NCBI RefSeq assembly: GCF_002933295.1
Contig: NZ_PSSW01000016.1
Location: 1 to 41,813 of the forward strand
Direction of reading: 5' to 3'
Source: Marinobacter flavimaris
GTDB taxonomy: Bacteria > Pseudomonadota > Gammaproteobacteria > Pseudomonadales > Oleiphilaceae
DNA: 41,813 nt
The stretch's first letter is position 1; each line of letters opens with the position of its first letter. The notes beneath the pieces were generated by a model. That model was given only the letters and a program-made list of their open reading frames with translations. It was not told the DNA's origin and searched no databases. Both the position numbers and the translations under genes were made by a program. Shown here piece after piece: positions 1 to 6,378 of the stretch.

Positions 1-123
1 GAAACGCCGATCAACTTGATTCATGGAGACCCTGATGCGCTGGAGGCCATGAAGGATCACTTGCGTCAGAACACCCGGTTTGAGGTGGATGTGGCAGGCT
101 ACCAATCCATTTTGCGTCTTTGA
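1..123 (+). CDS. MBL-fold metallo-hydrolase with RNA-specificity (RMMBL) domain, C-terminal fragment
   Basis: Only the last 40 codons are inside the window, in frame 1, ending at TGA 121-123. The visible residues include NLIHGDPDALEAMKDHL, which is typical of the C-terminal RMMBL domain of beta-CASP-type metallo-beta-lactamases (RNA-processing exonuclease family). The conserved His of that segment is one of the metal-site residues in the family. The catalytic HxHxDH part lies upstream of the window, so activity cannot be judged. It is followed after about 100 bp by the phosphoketolase-like gene on the same strand. The assignment is from a short tail only. Confidence 0.7.
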   Translation, partial: ETPINLIHGDPDALEAMKDHLRQNTRFEVDVAGYQSILRL

Positions 124-220
124 TGTGAGACCGGGCAAATACCCGGGGTAATCCGGATATTTACGGCGAGGATTTCTAGTAGGCCACCATTAACGTCAGT
201 AGAGTTATCAGGGAGAGATC

Positions 221-2596
221 ATGAACGGCTATTCCATTGAGGATTCACATCGAATCCAGCAGCGTGCTGCCCAATACCGGCAGCGTTACCCCCAGTTTGC
301 CAACTGGGCAAAAGGGCGCGGGGTGATCGAACATACCGATTTGACCCAGGTGCGCGTGTTCGACCTGTGCCAGGAACTCGTTTGTGCCGGGCGTTATGAC
401 TCGCTCGACGATGCCCTGATTATTTTCGAGGCTGCAGACACCCTCACCAACGCGGCCATGTGGCTGGTAGCCCACATGACTTATGCCAGCAGAGTGGACC
501 TGTCCGGACAGCCGCTGGCGGCGGATGACTTCAAGGAAAATCCCCAGGGGCATACCGGTGGTTCGCTGAACATGGTGCCTGCCTATCTTGGCTACACGGC
601 CGCCAACGCGTTGGCGGGGCTGACCCGTAGCTGGCTGATGGGGCAGGGGCACTGTGTGGCGGCTATCGAAAGCGTCAACATACTGCTCGGCAATCTGCAT
701 CCAGAACAGCAGGCTCGGTACACGCTCGACGAGGCGGGGCTGTCCCGGCTGGTGAGTGACTTTTACAGCTACGCCGTCACTCCGGATGGCACACCGGGGG
801 TTCCCCTGGGCAGTCACGTCAACCCCCACACTGCCGGCGGGCTGATCGAGGGCGGATATCTGGGCTTCGCTGAACTGCAATACACCCACATGCCGCTGCC
901 GGGGGAGCGTCTGGTCGCGTTTCTCAGTGATGGGGCATTTGAGGAGCAGCGGGGCAGCGACTGGGCAAGCCGCTGGTGGCGAGCTGAGGACTGTGGCCTG
1001 GTGACCCCGGTGATGATTGCCAACGGCCGCCGCATCGATCAACGTTCAACGATTTTTCTGCAAGGGGGGACAGACTGGTTCCGGCAACACCTGGAACTCA
1101 ATGGCTTTTACCCCATACTCATTGATGGCCGCGATCCTGCGGCCTTTATCTGGGGCATCTTCGAGGCCGAATCGAGGCTTCAGGCGTGCAGCGAACAGGT
1201 CAGCGCCGGCCACATGAGGTACCCTGTAAAGCTCCCCTATCTGATTGCCGAGACGGTCAAAGGCTATGGTTTCTATGGTGCTGGCTCAAACGCGGCGCAT
1301 GGTACCCCGCTTCCGGCAATACCGAGATTTGATGAGGTCTCGCGCAGGCACTTTAACGAATCCATTGCCCGTTTGTTTGTGCCCGAGATCGAGATTCACG
1401 GCGCCCGCGACGTGCTGGCAACTCACCGGGCAGACGATCGGCCTGCGGAAAAGGATCATCCGCTGAGCTGTCGTGACGTCAAGCTGCAAACTGTGCCCGA
1501 ACCGGTCTGGTTGCAAACGGCGGTATCAGAGTCGCCCATGGTTGCGATTGATCGGCAGTTTGTTGCCCTTGTAAAGGCCAACCCGGCGCTTCGTATTCGC
1601 CTGGGGAACCCGGATGAATTGCGTAGTAATCAGATGAACCAGTCGCTTGACCTTCTGAAGCATCGCACCCTGACGCCCGAGCCCGGCCTTGCGGAATCCC
1701 TTCACGGCTCGGTAATCACAGCCCTGAATGAGGAGGCCGTTGTCAGCGCCGCTCTGGGTAATAAGGGAGGTATGAATCTGGTGGTGTCCTACGAAGCGTT
1801 TGCCATGAAAATGATTGGCGCTCTTCGGCAGGAAATTATTTTTGCGCGACACCAGAAAAGTCTCGGTCGGCCCGCCCGATGGTTATCCGTGCCGGTCATT
1901 GCGACGTCGCACCTCTGGGAAAACGGCAAGAACGAGCAGTCTCATCAGGACCCGGCCTTCGGCGAAGTCCTGATGGGAGAAATGAGTGACACTGCCCGCG
2001 TTGTCTATCCTCCCGACTGCAATAGTGCTGTGGCGTGCCTTAACGAGTGTTTTCGAACCCAGGGGCAGTTCTGGGCCATGACGGTTCCCAAGGCAAAACT
2101 GCCTGCCGTTTTTGACGGCCGTCAGGCTGTGCAATTGCTCCGGGATGGTGCCATCGCTCTTGGTGAAGCCGGTGATGTGCAGTTGATCGCTGTCGGCGCC
2201 TATCAACTCCGGGTTTGCCTTGAGGTTGCCGAAGCGCTGGCTCAGAGAGGGCTTTCGAGTGGTGTGGTCTGCCTTCTCGAGCCCGGTCGATTCCGGAGTC
2301 CCCGGGATCCAATCGAGTCAGGACATCAGTCTGGTACTTCTTACAGGGCCGAGCTGTTTCCCCACGATACAAAACTCAGAGTGTTCGTCTGCCATATGCG
2401 CCCAGAGGCCTTGCTGGGAATCTGCCGTCCTCTCGATCTCGGACCCGACCGGACGCTGGCGTTTGGCTATGAAAACCATGGTGGCACCCTGGATACATCG
2501 GGGCTGCTGCAGGCCAACAAATGTGATGCCCATTCGATAGTGCAGGCGATCCTGTCAAAAAGTGGCTCCTCAGGCGCTGATAAGGCGACATTGTAG
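221..2596 (+). CDS. Phosphoketolase-family ThDP enzyme, divergent subfamily
   Basis: A 791-residue protein, the usual length for xylulose-5-P/fructose-6-P phosphoketolases, which cleave sugar phosphates to acetyl phosphate. Family signatures in order are QGHTGGSLNM (about 109-118), DEAGLSRL, a GVPLGSHV segment, a ThDP-site segment FLSDGAFEEQRG (about 234-245), SHLWENG...SHQDP (about 560-578) and YPPDCN. Several differ from classical Xfp. The usual GHWGTTPGL reads GHTGGSLNM, GDGEAETG reads SDGAFEEQ, and LNGYKI reads ANGRRI. It therefore belongs to a divergent clade; similar proteins have sometimes been labelled xylulose 5-phosphate 3-epimerase in databases, and the real reaction may differ. 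The start is supported by GGGAGA just upstream. A 7-bp GC hairpin (2689-2695/2710-2716) follows. Confidence 0.85.
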   Translation: MNGYSIEDSHRIQQRAAQYRQRYPQFANWAKGRGVIEHTDLTQVRVFDLCQELVCAGRYDSLDDALIIFEAADTLTNAAMWLVAHMTYASRVDLSGQPLAADDFKENPQGHTGGSLNMVPAYLGYTAANALAGLTRSWLMGQGHCVAAIESVNILLGNLHPEQQARYTLDEAGLSRLVSDFYSYAVTPDGTPGVPLGSHVNPHTAGGLIEGGYLGFAELQYTHMPLPGERLVAFLSDGAFEEQRGSDWASRWWRAEDCGLVTPVMIANGRRIDQRSTIFLQGGTDWFRQHLELNGFYPILIDGRDPAAFIWGIFEAESRLQACSEQVSAGHMRYPVKLPYLIAETVKGYGFYGAGSNAAHGTPLPAIPRFDEVSRRHFNESIARLFVPEIEIHGARDVLATHRADDRPAEKDHPLSCRDVKLQTVPEPVWLQTAVSESPMVAIDRQFVALVKANPALRIRLGNPDELRSNQMNQSLDLLKHRTLTPEPGLAESLHGSVITALNEEAVVSAALGNKGGMNLVVSYEAFAMKMIGALRQEIIFARHQKSLGRPARWLSVPVIATSHLWENGKNEQSHQDPAFGEVLMGEMSDTARVVYPPDCNSAVACLNECFRTQGQFWAMTVPKAKLPAVFDGRQAVQLLRDGAIALGEAGDVQLIAVGAYQLRVCLEVAEALAQRGLSSGVVCLLEPGRFRSPRDPIESGHQSGTSYRAELFPHDTKLRVFVCHMRPEALLGICRPLDLGPDRTLAFGYENHGGTLDTSGLLQANKCDAHSIVQAILSKSGSSGADKATL

Positions 2597-2688
2597 CGAT
2601 GGAGCGCGAGGATCGATTTACAACAGTCTTTACGGGGAAAAGTAAAGCGTTGGTGATCACCGTACTGATTCTCACACTAAAACAATCC

Positions 2689-2716
2689 GGGCGGCAACCG
2701 ATTCAGCTAGCCGCCC
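2689..2716 (+). terminator. GC-rich hairpin after the phosphoketolase-like gene
   Basis: GGGCGGC at 2689-2695 pairs perfectly with GCCGCCC at 2710-2716 around a 14-nt loop. No T-run follows, so it may be a weak or Rho-assisted terminator, or simply a structured spacer. It lies between the phosphoketolase-like gene and the methyltransferase-like gene. Confidence 0.3.
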
Positions 2717-2737
2717 CACATACAGGTCAATCATGCT

Positions 2738-3406
2738 ATGAATGAATCGTTCAATCACGCTGGGGCCTGGGGCATCACACTGATCGTTATCGTTCTGGTG
2801 TCCTGGTTCTTTTACCGTTATTTCGCGCCGAAAAACTGGCGGGAATGGGCCGGCGCCGGAGTGGTGCAGGCCTTCATCATTGCGCTTTATGCGGAAATGT
2901 ACGGTTTTCCGCTCACTATTTATCTGTTGGTGCGTTTTTTTGGCCTCGACAGTGAGTATGTCAGCGCCAGCCTGTGGTCGACCCTGGTAGGGCTGGGCGA
3001 AACCGGGATGTTGGTCTCAATGTTGCTCGGCTATGCGCTCGCGTTCACCGGGATCGGCCTCTTTATTCAGGGGTGGCGTCAGGTCCACAAGGCGCGAGGT
3101 GAAAACCGTTTGGTGAAAGACGGCTTGTATGCGTATGTGCGGCATCCGCAGTATACGGGGCTATTCATCGCTCTGTTTGGAGAAGGTGTGGTGCACTGGC
3201 CGACGCTGTTCTCGGTCGGCCTTTTTCCGGTGATCGTGCTTGTCTACACATGGCTGGCTCGACGTGAGGAGCGGCAGGTGCTCAAGGAGTTTGGTGAGGA
3301 GTACCGTGCCTACCAGCGGCAGGTGCCGATGTTCATCCCCCGCTGGGGGCGGTGGCGTCAGCTCGCCGCTGCGTCACGAAATAGTAGTGAAAATGATACG
3401 GTGTGA
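2738..3406 (+). CDS. Isoprenylcysteine carboxyl methyltransferase (ICMT)-like integral membrane protein
   Basis: A 222-residue membrane protein with about five hydrophobic segments. The C-terminal half carries the ICMT/PEMT-type signature GLYAYVRHPQYTG (about 128-140), then hydrophobic residues, then RREERQVLKEFGEEYRAY. In this family that segment binds S-adenosylmethionine and methylates lipid-like or other small substrates at the inner membrane; the bacterial substrate is generally unknown. The N-terminal part has EMYGFPLTIY, which is shared with a paralogue at 24581-25231. The Shine-Dalgarno sequence is weak. The tail after about residue 205 is polar. No obvious partner is adjacent: the downstream 315 bp are a promoter region for the next operon. 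Confidence 0.8.
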   Translation: MNESFNHAGAWGITLIVIVLVSWFFYRYFAPKNWREWAGAGVVQAFIIALYAEMYGFPLTIYLLVRFFGLDSEYVSASLWSTLVGLGETGMLVSMLLGYALAFTGIGLFIQGWRQVHKARGENRLVKDGLYAYVRHPQYTGLFIALFGEGVVHWPTLFSVGLFPVIVLVYTWLARREERQVLKEFGEEYRAYQRQVPMFIPRWGRWRQLAAASRNSSENDTV

Positions 3407-3721
3407 CGCAGGTATTGGTTTTGCCGGTCGACTGGTTCGCATCAGGCTCGATTCCGTTGAGACGGCGTACAGGAGCGATCATTCCCGGGTGTCTGACTAT
3501 ACTGCGTGGCGCCCCCACATACGGTGCTGGCTCAATCTCATGATATCCGGCCATTGTAAAAACTGACTTGCATCAAGATAAGGGCGGCACAACTGACAAT
3601 TTCAGTTTCGTTTCAGGTCAAGGGTGTCTAATTGTTCATGTTTTGGATCGATGGCTTTATTCGAAAGCCTTTTCCGGAACAGCTATATACGTCTCTTCAT
3701 CTAACCCAGAAGGGTGCACCT
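3407..3721 (+). promoter_or_regulatory. Intergenic region with direct-repeat promoter of the porin/cytochrome operon
   Basis: No gene is seen here. TTTCAG occurs at 3600-3605 and again at 3611-3616, giving the 17-mer TTTCAGTTTCGTTTCAG. After exactly 10 bp comes TCTAAT (3627-3632), a one-mismatch -10 hexamer. The same element with the same spacing precedes the genes at 31442 and 34862. An 11-bp period in place of a -35 is typical of OmpR/PhoB-type activators. The resulting leader, about 80 nt, contains a small hairpin (3653-3669) followed by TTTT. Confidence 0.75.
3653..3673 (+). terminator. Possible leader attenuator hairpin
   Basis: GGCTTT (3653-3658) pairs with AAAGCC (3664-3669) around loop ATTCG and is followed by four T residues. 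It sits between the predicted promoter and the porin start codon, so it could attenuate transcription. The stem is only 6 bp, so this is tentative. Confidence 0.3.
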
Positions 3722-4906
3722 ATGAAAAAACTCCATTTTATCAAGCTGTCGCTTGCGGCCTCCGTACTCGCCAGCGGGACTGCAATCGCAAACGAAGATA
3801 CTGAGTCAAAAATTGCCAACCTTGAGTCGCAGATGGCGGCACTGCGGGAGGATGTAAAGAGCAACAACCTCGATACGCTGTCCAAGCTGCACATGGCCGG
3901 ATACGCCAACGTTGATGCCATAGCGGGCTCTGATCGACAGGAAGACGGTTTTACGGCAGCACGATTTGCGCCGATCTTTCATTTTCAGTTTTCCGACAGG
4001 GTGCTGTTTGAAGGCGAACTTGAAATCGAGACGAATGCGGACGGTGAAACCGAAATCGCAGCAGAATATGCGACCATCGATCTCATGCTGAACGATTACA
4101 TGGCGCTGGTGGCGGGCAAGTTCCTGAGTCCGATCGGCCAGTTCCGCCAGAATGTCCACCCAAGCTGGATCAACAAGCTGCCGACCGCGCCCGTGGGCTT
4201 TGGTCACGGGGGCGCAGCCCCGCTCTCCGACCTGGGCGTTCAGTTGCGTGGCGGCATTCCGCTGAGCGGGTCGATGCGCGCCAACTATGCGCTGTTCACC
4301 TCGAACGGTCCGACCCTTGTTGTTGATGCTGATCCCGGCGAAGAAGTGGAAATTGAACTGGAAACCGAGGCTGCCGCATCCAATGGCGATGGTAATTTCG
4401 TCTACGGTGGCCGGGTAGGGTTCCTGCCGGTGCCTGCGCTGGAGCTGGGCCTGTCCGGCGCCCTGGGCAAGATCGGAGTGGCCGAGGGGCACGATGTGTC
4501 TGACCTGGCGGCGGGAGAGCCGGACCGTGACTACACAGTCCTGGGTGCGGACGCCGTTTACAACCTTGACACCCTGCAGCTGCGCGGTGAATTCATCCAG
4601 CAGACCGTGGGAAGCGAAGCCAACAGCGCGGTTGCCGGTGGCGCGGTGACCGAAGAACTCGAATACACTGCCTGGTATGCGCAGGCGGCCTACCGGGTGC
4701 CGGATACCAAGTGGGAAGGCGTTGTCCGCATAGGTGACCTGGACACCCCGGGTGCCGATGCAAACCGCTCCCAGTGGTCCGTTGGGGTGAATTACCTGTT
4801 CGCAAACCACGTTATCATCAAGGCGGCCTACACCGTGGACGATTACGATGACAACGCTATCGACGATGACGAACGCTTCAACGTTCAGTTGGCTTACGGC
4901 TTTTAA
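3722..4906 (+). CDS. Outer-membrane porin (beta-barrel)
   Basis: The start at 3722 is preferred over in-frame ATGs upstream because it has AGAAGGG before it and gives a clean signal peptide (MKKLHFIKLSLAASVLASGTAIA). The mature protein of about 370 residues begins with a short coiled-coil-like stretch (ESKIANLESQMAALRED). It continues with alternating beta-strand patterns, acidic loops and a terminal aromatic residue (QLAYGF), as expected for a Bam-inserted barrel. The fold resembles phosphate-selective or OprO/P-like porins; the substrate cannot be read from sequence. It is the first gene of an operon with two c-type cytochromes, 12 bp before the next. It is under the TTTCAG direct-repeat promoter shared with the cus-type operon, which suggests metal- or envelope-stress control. 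Confidence 0.8.
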   Translation: MKKLHFIKLSLAASVLASGTAIANEDTESKIANLESQMAALREDVKSNNLDTLSKLHMAGYANVDAIAGSDRQEDGFTAARFAPIFHFQFSDRVLFEGELEIETNADGETEIAAEYATIDLMLNDYMALVAGKFLSPIGQFRQNVHPSWINKLPTAPVGFGHGGAAPLSDLGVQLRGGIPLSGSMRANYALFTSNGPTLVVDADPGEEVEIELETEAAASNGDGNFVYGGRVGFLPVPALELGLSGALGKIGVAEGHDVSDLAAGEPDRDYTVLGADAVYNLDTLQLRGEFIQQTVGSEANSAVAGGAVTEELEYTAWYAQAAYRVPDTKWEGVVRIGDLDTPGADANRSQWSVGVNYLFANHVIIKAAYTVDDYDDNAIDDDERFNVQLAYGF

Positions 4907-4918
4907 GAGGGTATTAAC

Positions 4919-5233
4919 ATGAAACTAATGAACCGCAACCTCATCAGTAATGCTGCACTCATGGCTGCGCTTTTCTTCGGTGGCGCAGGTTCAGCCGCTG
5001 CCCAGGACGCCGACGATCCCATGGCGTTCGTCCGGGGCGCCCAGTCATGGGCCGACAACTGCGCACGGTGTCATAACATGCGCGACCCGGCCGAGTTCCG
5101 TGACGATTTCTGGGAGCCATCCGTGCTTCACATGCGTCTCAGAGCGGGCTTAACCGGGCAGGAAACAAGGGATATCCTGACCTTCCTCCAGAAAGCCAAT
5201 GATCCGGCAGATAATAAGGGGGAGAATAAATGA
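4919..5233 (+). CDS. Small periplasmic c-type cytochrome
   Basis: A 104-residue protein with a signal peptide ending near SAAAQ (about 25-29) and one haem-binding CARCH motif at 48-52. The rest (SVLHMRLRAGLTGQETRDILTFLQ) has the C-terminal helix expected of small cytochromes c; a Met in VLHMR could be the distal ligand but is not certain. GAGGG precedes the start. The gene overlaps the following cytochrome by 4 bp (ATGA), so the two are translationally coupled and probably act together as electron carriers, or as a diheme pair, next to the co-transcribed porin. Confidence 0.85.
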   Translation: MKLMNRNLISNAALMAALFFGGAGSAAAQDADDPMAFVRGAQSWADNCARCHNMRDPAEFRDDFWEPSVLHMRLRAGLTGQETRDILTFLQKANDPADNKGENK

Positions 5234-5583
5234 AACGATCGTCTTTTCTGATCGCCAGCCTGGTCGCCGGGAGCTTTGCCTACTCAGGCGGAGCCGCGGC
5301 TCAGGCGGACAGCGTGGAAGCCGGCGAAAAGCTCTATAACTCCACCTGCGTTGCCTGCCATGGCGCAGACGGAAAGGGCAAGCTGCCCGGCGTTCCTGAC
5401 TTCACAAAGAGCGATGGCCGGCTGACCAAGAGTGACGATGTATTGGTTACCAATATCATGGAGGGTTTCAAGAGCCCCGGCTCATCCATGGCGATGCCCG
5501 CCAAGGGTGGCATCAGCTCATTGACCAAGGAGCAGGCGGAGGCCATGGTTCTATACATGCGCCAGGCCTTTGCCAGCAATTAG
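5230..5583 (+). CDS. Periplasmic class I c-type cytochrome
   Basis: A 117-residue protein with a signal peptide ending near GGAAAQ (21-25), a haem motif CVACH at 40-44 followed by GADGKGKLPG, and a Met-ligand region GSSMAMPAKGG (about 85-93). The layout is that of a short soluble cytochrome c (c5/c553-like). It overlaps the preceding cytochrome gene by 4 bp and is the last gene before a strong hairpin at 5589-5626. No oxidase or dehydrogenase gene is nearby, so its redox partner is unknown. Co-transcription with a porin under a metal-type promoter is unusual. Confidence 0.88.
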   Translation: MKRSSFLIASLVAGSFAYSGGAAAQADSVEAGEKLYNSTCVACHGADGKGKLPGVPDFTKSDGRLTKSDDVLVTNIMEGFKSPGSSMAMPAKGGISSLTKEQAEAMVLYMRQAFASN

Positions 5584-5588
5584 TAGTT

Positions 5589-5626
5589 GAAGTAGGGCAA
5601 CTCGAAACTCCTTGTTGCCCTACTTC
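5589..5626. terminator. Bidirectional terminator between convergent genes
   Basis: A perfect 13-bp stem, GAAGTAGGGCAAC (5589-5601) with GTTGCCCTACTTC (5614-5626), and a 12-nt loop. It lies exactly between the stop codons of the cytochrome gene (plus) and the ArsR-family gene (minus), so it can serve both directions. T-runs are short. Confidence 0.65.
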
Positions 5627-5932
5627 TTAGCATGCGTCGTTATCGCAGAACAGCTCATACAGAACTTCTATGATCCGGCGCGCCTCCTCTCCCGCCAGGG
5701 AGTAGTGTATGGTCCGCGCTTCGCGGCGCGCAGATACCAGGCCGTCCTTGCGCAGCAGGGCGAGTTGCTGGGAGACGGCCGCCTGGCGCATCTCCAGTGC
5801 ATCCGCAAGTTCGCTCACCGCCTGCTCGCCGTCGACCAGTTGGCAGAGGATCATCAGCCGGCTCCGCCCGGAGAGGGCCTTTAGCAGATTGGTGGCCTGA
5901 TCCGCCGCTTCCGACATCTGATTTTTATTCAT
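5627..5932 (-). CDS. ArsR-family repressor, BigR/SqrR-type persulfide sensor
   Basis: A 101-residue winged-helix protein (start ATG at 5932; a longer frame upstream exists but its extra residues do not look like this family). The HTH core is MRQAAVSQQLALLRKDGLV followed by the wing RREARTIHYSL. It has Cys30 in RLMILCQL and Cys96 in YELFC, 66 residues apart. That is the same spacing as the two cysteines known in BigR and SqrR (42/108 and 41/107), which form a tetrasulfide link when exposed to reactive sulfur and release DNA. The classical ArsR metal-site ELCVCDL is absent. It is divergent from the YgaP-like/MMPL operon, so autoregulation and control of that operon are inferred. Confidence 0.82.
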   Translation of the reverse strand: MNKNQMSEAADQATNLLKALSGRSRLMILCQLVDGEQAVSELADALEMRQAAVSQQLALLRKDGLVSARREARTIHYSLAGEEARRIIEVLYELFCDNDAC

Positions 5933-6139
5933 ACATTCATAGCTCTGCAATCGTGAACATGTTAGGCTTGGTTCAGATGATCGGCTGCTCTTGGCCAGGT
6001 AGTCAAGTGTTGCCCGTCGTCGTCTGGCAGGCCCCGGCTCTCCATGGTCCGGCACGTGGCCATGCCAGGTATTGTGTACGGGTGCTTTCAGTGCAGCCAG
6101 CGCAGTGCGCAATCTGCTGAAAGTGCCGGAACGCGCTAC

Positions 6140-6145
6140 TATAAC
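6140..6145 (+). promoter_or_regulatory. Possible -10 of the YgaP-like/MMPL operon with flanking inverted repeat
   Basis: TATAAC lies at 6140-6145. Upstream, CTTTCAG (6085-6091) and CTGAAAG (6117-6123) form an inverted repeat that overlaps the expected -35 zone and could be a repressor site. The -10 is only about 12 nt from the start codon, so the transcript would have a very short leader. Tentative. Confidence 0.3.
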
Positions 6146-6156
6146 AGGAGGGGCAT

Positions 6157-6360
6157 ATGTCTATCGACCGCCTTGTACTCGCCTTCGCAGGATCTTTCAT
6201 TCTTGTAAGTCTGGCTCTCTCCCAGCTCCACTCGCCTTACTGGCTGTGGTTCACCGCGTTTGTGGGCGCCAACATGCTGCAGGCTGCCTTCAGCGGATTC
6301 TGCCCTCTGGCGAAGATCCTCAAGGCCCTGGGCAAGAAGCCCGGCGCCGCCTTCGATTGA
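6157..6360 (+). CDS. YgaP-like small inner-membrane protein (DUF2892)
   Basis: A 67-residue protein made of two hydrophobic helices, about 7-24 and 27-48, with the family end FSGFCPLAKILKALGKKPG. DUF2892 segments occur free-standing or fused to rhodaneses and are common in sulfide-response operons controlled by BigR-type regulators, as here. A strong AGGAGGGG precedes the ATG. It is followed after 18 bp by the MMPL transporter and is likely in the same operon. No rhodanese or persulfide dioxygenase is seen in the window, so the sulfur link rests on the regulator and this protein. Confidence 0.8.
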   Translation: MSIDRLVLAFAGSFILVSLALSQLHSPYWLWFTAFVGANMLQAAFSGFCPLAKILKALGKKPGAAFD

Positions 6361-6378
6361 CGCACGGAGGCACTGTAA

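Noticed and set aside
3806..4810. Long open frame on the minus strand opposite the porin gene
   Set aside because: It lies entirely under a well-supported porin with signal peptide and ribosome site, and its own protein has no recognisable domain; it is a composition shadow.
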